A stretch of 37,915 bases of DNA. Source: CAIUVD01 sp044338255 (GTDB lineage: Bacteria > Planctomycetota > UBA11346). The translations under genes were made by a program, and so were the position numbers. Positions within the stretch are counted from its first letter, which is position 1. Every line of letters begins with the position of its first letter. This document shows positions 34,033 to 37,915 of this stretch, in pieces. The stretch lies in NCBI GenBank assembly GCA_044338255.1, contig JBIILZ010000026.1, forward strand, positions 1 through 37,915, written 5' to 3'. A model generated the notes under the pieces. That model was given only the letters and a program-made list of their open reading frames with translations. It was not told where the DNA came from and ran no database searches.

Positions 34033-37000
34033 CTATCTTGTCAACGATATCACCCCAGCCGCTGATTTTGCCCGCAACGCTTCCCATAGCCCAGCATGAT
34101 TCAGCAGGATGTCGAGCATCGCGCTCTGCAGGGTCGATGAGTTCAAGGCCTGGGTGCTCATCGCCGTATGCGCATCCAGGGCACTCATGATCGCGTTCTG
34201 CTGTTCTCGGCGCAGGTCCGGCGACGCGGCGAACTGTTCTTTCGAATTATTCGCCGCTTGTTGGCACAGGGTCTTCGATTCCAGCAGCTTGCCCATGATA
34301 ACACGGTTGACGTACACCAGCTTATCATCGTCAGTCAATTCGCCGTCGAACAGACTGTTGACCTTCTCGATCAACTCGGCCATGTAGTCCGTCTGTTTTT
34401 CCTGCACCTTGCCGCCGCCGCTTTCGGTCAGGGGATCGAGCTTCAGCGCCTCGCCGTCATTCAGTGGCAGATGACGTTGGCCGATATTCTTGAGGTTATG
34501 ATGGGTGAGCACGACCTTCGATAGATCGATGCCTTCACGTTCGCGGCCAAATTCGAGGAGCGGCAACAGCCGCTTGAAGAAGATGCTACGCTTCTCGATG
34601 GCGGTGTTGCCGTAGTCGAAGATTTGCGACAAAAAAGTGTAAAGACGGACAAAGGCACCGAGATCGCCCTTGAACAGGCTCAGTGCCTCCATGGCTTCAT
34701 TGGCGGCTGTGATGCCGGATTGATCGTCCTTGGCTTTGGCCGTCTGTAATGCTTCTTGGGCGGTCTTATAGCGACGGATCAGCCGATCGGCGACCGGCTC
34801 CAAAGCTTTGATCAGCTCGCCTTGTTTGGCCGTGGGATTCAGTTCGACCGCTACCACGCGGTCGACTTCGTTGTCGTCGTAGTGGCCGGCGGCATCCAGC
34901 TTGGCCCGCAGATTCAAGACCAGGTTAGGGTCGGTGGTCGCAGACAACTCGGCGGTGGTGTGATAGGTCTTGAAGGCCGCCAAGACGTCTTCGCCTTCGT
35001 TGACGAAGTCGAGAACAAAGGTCGTATCCTTACCAGGGTAGCTGCGGTTCAGGCGTGAAAGAGTCTGCACCGCCTGGATGCCGGCTAAGCGTTTATCGAC
35101 GTACATGCCGCACAGCAGCGGCTGGTCGAAGCCGGTCTGGAATTTATTCGCAACCAGCAAAATGCGATAATCGTCGCTGGCAAACGCTTCGCGGATGTCG
35201 CTTTTCAGGCCTGGATTCAAGCCGGCACTGCGCTCGGTGAAGCCTTCGGGACCACTGTCTTTATCATTCACCTCGCCGGAAAAAGCCACCAAAGAGCCGA
35301 TGGCGTAGCCGTGTTCGGTGATGTAAGTGCGAATCGCCCGCTGCCAGCGTACAGCCTCTACCCGACTACCGACCACCACCATGGCCTTGGCTCGGCCATT
35401 CAGCAAGGGCGCGACGAAGGTGCGAAAGTGCTCAACGACGATCTGCACTTTTTGCGAGATATTATAGGGATGCAGACGCACCCAGCCCATGATCCCCTTG
35501 AGCGCCGCATTGCGTTCGACGGTTTTCTCGTCGAAGTCCTTGCCCTCGTGGGCCAGCTTGAAGGCCAGCTTGTAGGTCGTGTAGTTCTGCAAGACGTCGA
35601 GGATGAAGCCCTCCTCAATCGCTTGGCGCATGGAATAGACATGGAAAGGCGCGGGCAGGTTGGTGGGACTGGCGGGCTGAGCGGGATCAGGGCGGGTGCC
35701 AAATAATTCCAAGGTCTTGGTTTTGGGCGTGGCGGTGAAGGCCACATAGGTGATGCCATTCTCACCGGCCCGCGCCGACATCTGGGCGGCAAGCAGATCC
35801 TCGCTGCTGATCTCGCCACCGTCGGCGATCTCGGCCAATTCTTCAGACGACAATACAGCCTTGAGCTTCGAAGCCGCCTCACCGGTCTGCGAGCTGTGCG
35901 CCTCGTCGGCAATCACGGCGAAGCGCTTACCCTCGGTGGCGGCGAGTTTACGGACTGCTTCCAACGCAAACGGGAAGGTCTGGATGGTGCAGACGACGAT
36001 CTTCTTATCGCCCGACAGGGCCTCGGCCAAGGCAGCGCTCTTGGCGCCGTCGTTGTTGGTGATGGTCGCCACCACTCCGGTCTGACGCTGAAAACTGAAG
36101 AGCGCCTCCTGCAATTGGTCATCGATCACGGTGCGATCGGAAATCACCAACACGCTGTCGAAAGCTTTCTGGTGGTCGGCGCCATGCAGCTCGGCCAGGA
36201 AATGCGCCGTCCAAGCAATGGAGTTGGTTTTACCCGAGCCGGCCGAGTGCTGGACCAGATACGTGCCGGCTTTGCTTTGCGCCAGTACGGCTGCCTGCAA
36301 CTTGCGGGTGACATCCAACTGGTGGTAGCGGGGAAAGACGACCTCAGTGAGCTGTTTTTTTCTATCGCGTTTGGCGATCAGGTAACGGCCGAGGATTTCT
36401 AACCAGCTCTCCCGAGCCCACACCTGTTCCCACAGATAGGCGGTGCGATGACCGTGCGGATTCAGCGGATTGCCGGCTCCGCCGTGGTCGCCCAGGTTGA
36501 AGGGCAAAAAACGGGTCGCCGGGCCGGCCAGCTTGGTGACCATGGCTACCGCGCTGTTGCTGACCGCGAAGTGCACCAAGGCCCCACGGGGAAAGGACAG
36601 CAACGGCTCGGCGGCCGCGCCCTTGGGTTGGGGCAGGCGGTCGAAGCGGTATTGGTCGATGGCGTCGGTCAGGCTCTGGGTGAAATCGGTCTTCAGCTCG
36701 ACGGTGGCCACCGGCACGCCATTGAGGAACAGCACCAGGTCGATGCTGTTCTCGTTGGCCAGCGAGTAGCGCACCTGGCGAACTACCCGCAAACGATTCG
36801 CGCCGTAACGGGCCAGGATCTCGGGATTGATCGCCAGGGCCGGCTTGAACTCGGCCAGCTTGAGCGACTGCTTGAGACCCAGCAGGTCGATCCCCTGACG
36901 CAGCACTTCCAGCGTGCCGCGTTGGTCGAGCTGGTCGCGCAGGCGATTCAGCAGGGCATCGGCGGCCTTGGCGCCGTGGTTCTTAGTCAGCACTTCCCAC

Positions 37001-37176
37001 GCCTGCGGCTGGGTCGCCTGCACCCAGGCCAGGACATCGGCCGGAAACAAGGCCTTGGCGCGGTCGTAGCCGGAGGCATCGCCTTCGGCGCCTTTTTCTT
37101 CGGAATAGAGCCAGCCGTTGGCCGCCAGATGCTGACAGATCTCGACCTCGAAGCTGATTTCCTTATGGACGCTCAT
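34033..37176 (-). CDS. hsdR: Type I restriction endonuclease subunit R
   Basis: 1047 residues. The N-terminal nuclease domain has the PD-(D/E)XK site Asp146 ... Glu160-L-Lys162 (SIDLVLFLNGVPVATVELKTDF). A superfamily 2 motor follows: Walker A SAGSGKT (311-317), ISDRTVIDDQL, VVCTIQTFPF, IADEAHSSQTG (DEAH 424-427), AFTATPKTKTLELFG, and the helicase C-terminal motifs LLVANKFQTGFDQPLL and VQTLSRLNRSYPGKDT. The C-terminal region is the helical domain that contacts the methylase. It would translocate and cut unmodified DNA with HsdM and HsdS. Neither is in the window; if present they should lie beyond 37915. I take ATG 37176 (MSVHKEISFEVEICQHLA) as start; upstream frame sequence to 37290 is repeat-derived. 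Confidence 0.95.
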   Translation of the reverse strand: MSVHKEISFEVEICQHLAANGWLYSEEKGAEGDASGYDRAKALFPADVLAWVQATQPQAWEVLTKNHGAKAADALLNRLRDQLDQRGTLEVLRQGIDLLGLKQSLKLAEFKPALAINPEILARYGANRLRVVRQVRYSLANENSIDLVLFLNGVPVATVELKTDFTQSLTDAIDQYRFDRLPQPKGAAAEPLLSFPRGALVHFAVSNSAVAMVTKLAGPATRFLPFNLGDHGGAGNPLNPHGHRTAYLWEQVWARESWLEILGRYLIAKRDRKKQLTEVVFPRYHQLDVTRKLQAAVLAQSKAGTYLVQHSAGSGKTNSIAWTAHFLAELHGADHQKAFDSVLVISDRTVIDDQLQEALFSFQRQTGVVATITNNDGAKSAALAEALSGDKKIVVCTIQTFPFALEAVRKLAATEGKRFAVIADEAHSSQTGEAASKLKAVLSSEELAEIADGGEISSEDLLAAQMSARAGENGITYVAFTATPKTKTLELFGTRPDPAQPASPTNLPAPFHVYSMRQAIEEGFILDVLQNYTTYKLAFKLAHEGKDFDEKTVERNAALKGIMGWVRLHPYNISQKVQIVVEHFRTFVAPLLNGRAKAMVVVGSRVEAVRWQRAIRTYITEHGYAIGSLVAFSGEVNDKDSGPEGFTERSAGLNPGLKSDIREAFASDDYRILLVANKFQTGFDQPLLCGMYVDKRLAGIQAVQTLSRLNRSYPGKDTTFVLDFVNEGEDVLAAFKTYHTTAELSATTDPNLVLNLRAKLDAAGHYDDNEVDRVVAVELNPTAKQGELIKALEPVADRLIRRYKTAQEALQTAKAKDDQSGITAANEAMEALSLFKGDLGAFVRLYTFLSQIFDYGNTAIEKRSIFFKRLLPLLEFGREREGIDLSKVVLTHHNLKNIGQRHLPLNDGEALKLDPLTESGGGKVQEKQTDYMAELIEKVNSLFDGELTDDDKLVYVNRVIMGKLLESKTLCQQAANNSKEQFAASPDLRREQQNAIMSALDAHTAMSTQALNSSTLQSAMLDILLNHAGLWEALRAKSAAGVISLTR

Positions 37177-37282
37177 CGGGGACTTTCGAGAGGTTTCACG
37201 CGGAGACGCGAAGGCGCAGGTGTGCGAACCGTTTCCATTTTGGAAATAGTTGCCTGGGAATCCCCGATGTTCGAAATTCGAG
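37177..37282 (-). other. hsdR upstream region with short palindromes
   Basis: Directly upstream of hsdR. It contains TTTCCA-TTT-TGGAAA (about 37227-37241) and a stretch TTTCACGCGGAGACGCGAAGGCGC (about 37193-37216), resembling a repeat-like sequence common in intergenic regions of several GC-rich bacteria. No Shine-Dalgarno is near the hsdR start. Confidence 0.3.
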
Positions 37283-37372
37283 AGGGCCAAAGGCCCGACC
37301 CATGACAGCCCAGGGCAACGCCCTGGGTCAGGAAATCGTCACGAGTCGAGCCCTGAAGGGGCGACCTAATCC
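37283..37372. repeat. Left composite REP-like flank of the transposase gene
   Basis: Three blocks: AGGGCCAAAGGCCCGACC (37283-37300), a 25-base imperfect palindrome with core CCCAGGGCAACGCCCTGGG (37306-37330), and AAGGGGCGACCTAATCC (37356-37372). The last block contains the transposase stop codon. All three recur inverted, in mirrored order, on the other side of the gene; only this side has an extra 25-base spacer (37331-37355). Confidence 0.92.
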
Positions 37373-37818
37373 CAGACATACCGCTCGTCAAACCCGATAC
37401 GATGACGTTCCAAGAAAATGCGGAATTCATCCTGAAACGTGCTTCGCCGGTGATGCTCTTTCTGCCCGGCGATGTAGTCACGCACGACGGCGGCCTGTGA
37501 TTCACTGACTGAAAATGCCCCGTATCCGGCTTGCCATGCGAAAACGGCGTAACCATTGCCCAGGGTCTTGACCCATTTTGATGAACTAACCTTGACTGTT
37601 TCAACGACCTCGCTGATCGCCTTGGTTCGCGCCAATTCAAATAGAATGTGAATATGGTCGTCAACCGAGTTAATGAGACCGGCTGGGCAGTCCATGTTTT
37701 GCAGGACGGTTGCCATGTAGGCATGCAACGAAGTACGCACGTCATCTGTAATGCTGGGTTCGCGATGCTTGGTGCTGAAGACCAGATGGATCTGTACGCG
37801 GGCAAGGGATTGTGGCAT
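37366..37818 (-). CDS. IS200-like Y1 transposase, REP-associated (RAYT)
   Basis: 150 residues, full length. VDDHIHILFEL (about 52-62) gives the HUH metal site (His55, His57), and Tyr115 in VVRDYIAGQKEHHR is the candidate nucleophile. WQAGYGAFSVSES (about 95-107) is the typical TnpA/RAYT segment ('W..GYGAFSVS'). Such HUH enzymes cut and join single-stranded DNA at palindromes. Start ATG 37818 lies directly against the right flank block and the TAG stop lies inside the left block, so the gene exactly fills the space between the repeats. The frame is intact and all catalytic residues are present. Confidence 0.93.
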   Translation of the reverse strand: MPQSLARVQIHLVFSTKHREPSITDDVRTSLHAYMATVLQNMDCPAGLINSVDDHIHILFELARTKAISEVVETVKVSSSKWVKTLGNGYAVFAWQAGYGAFSVSESQAAVVRDYIAGQKEHHRRSTFQDEFRIFLERHRIGFDERYVWD

Positions 37819-37885
37819 GGATTGGGTCGCCCCTTTTGACCCAGGGCGTTGCCCTGGGCTGGAATTAGGCCGGGCCGTTGGCCCT
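37819..37885. repeat. Right composite REP-like flank of the transposase gene
   Basis: Inverted counterpart of the left flank: 37819-37835 (16 of 17 bases identical to the left block after reverse complement), 37837-37861 (25 of 25 identical), 37868-37885 (16 of 18 identical). The first block directly abuts the start codon of the transposase gene. Confidence 0.92.
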
Positions 37886-37915
37886 GATGCAATGACGGAT
37901 ACCTATGGGCCAACG
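37876..37915. repeat. Further REP half-unit running off the window end
   Basis: CGTTGGCCC (37876-37884) is repeated inverted as GGGCCAACG (37907-37915) at the last bases of the window. This is the start of the same AGGGCCAACGG block in the opposite direction, suggesting that another repeat unit begins here and the right flank is part of a paired array. Confidence 0.6.

Larger units (their letters stand above)
37283..37885 (-). mobile_element. REP-associated transposase unit (IS200/IS605-like, REPtron)
   Basis: A single Y1 transposase gene bracketed by mirror-image copies of a three-block REP-like sequence. It lacks a TnpB gene and target-site duplications, as expected for the RAYT type, which is usually domesticated or only occasionally mobile. 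It sits directly upstream of hsdR, where the other subunits of the system would be expected, and might have separated them. Confidence 0.75.

Noticed and set aside
34109..34387. Small plus-strand ORF after the tRNA terminator
   Set aside because: Antisense to the hsdR 3' end, with no Shine-Dalgarno and no similarity that I can see.

Overview
The window is GC-rich, gene-dense bacterial chromosome with housekeeping genes on both strands. An outer-membrane beta-barrel protein points to a double-membrane (Gram-negative-type) cell. A DXP-pathway gene (dxr), a Hanks-type Ser/Thr kinase, a DUF3686 ATPase with flotillin, heptamer repeats and REP-type palindromes would fit a Planctomycetota/PVC-like or similar environmental lineage. 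That placement is only an inference; no rRNA or other marker is present to fix the phylum.

Layout. Positions 1-1919 (minus): an AmaP-like membrane protein coupled by a GTGA overlap to a BamA/TamA-like barrel protein that stops abnormally at the conserved LRG motif. 2079-4637 (plus): purM and a type I phosphodiesterase-like protein. 4568-5611 (minus): a soluble hybrid-type sensor histidine kinase preceded by a hexamer repeat. 5993-9171 (plus): a JAMM zinc protease, a plant-type cystathionine gamma-synthase and an MFS transporter. 9187-17008 (minus): an operon of an NfeD/YqiJ-like membrane protein, a flotillin and a 1696-residue AAA+ 'DNA repair ATPase'. 17009-17968: a poorly coding stretch and tspO. 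18028-21394 (plus): hisC-dxr (overlapping), a long heptamer repeat tract and an NAD kinase of the plant NADK3 type. 21405-24393 (minus): argB-argF, a strong terminator, rph and a small flagellar-rod-like protein. 24571-29848 (minus): hrpA helicase and a prepilin peptidase. 29938-33870 (plus): tyrS, a nitroreductase, a degenerate PfkB-family protein and a Ser/Thr kinase. 33918-37915: tRNA-Arg(CCG), a type I restriction HsdR subunit, and a REP-associated transposase framed by composite inverted repeats.

Genes that appear to work together: YqiJ-like/flotillin/AAA+ ATPase (membrane scaffold plus remodelling ATPase); JAMM protease with cystathionine gamma-synthase (sulfur amino acid synthesis, perhaps through a sulfur-carrier protein encoded elsewhere); argB-argF (arginine).

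Two start styles coexist. Several genes have a clear Shine-Dalgarno sequence. Others (hisC, tyrS, nitroreductase, pfkB-like, possibly amaP) have a TAnnnT-like -10 box ending only 6-10 bases before the ATG and no Shine-Dalgarno, which suggests leaderless transcripts. The accessory interest is in the ATPase/flotillin operon, the RAYT element with mirror-image flanks, and the short tandem repeats.
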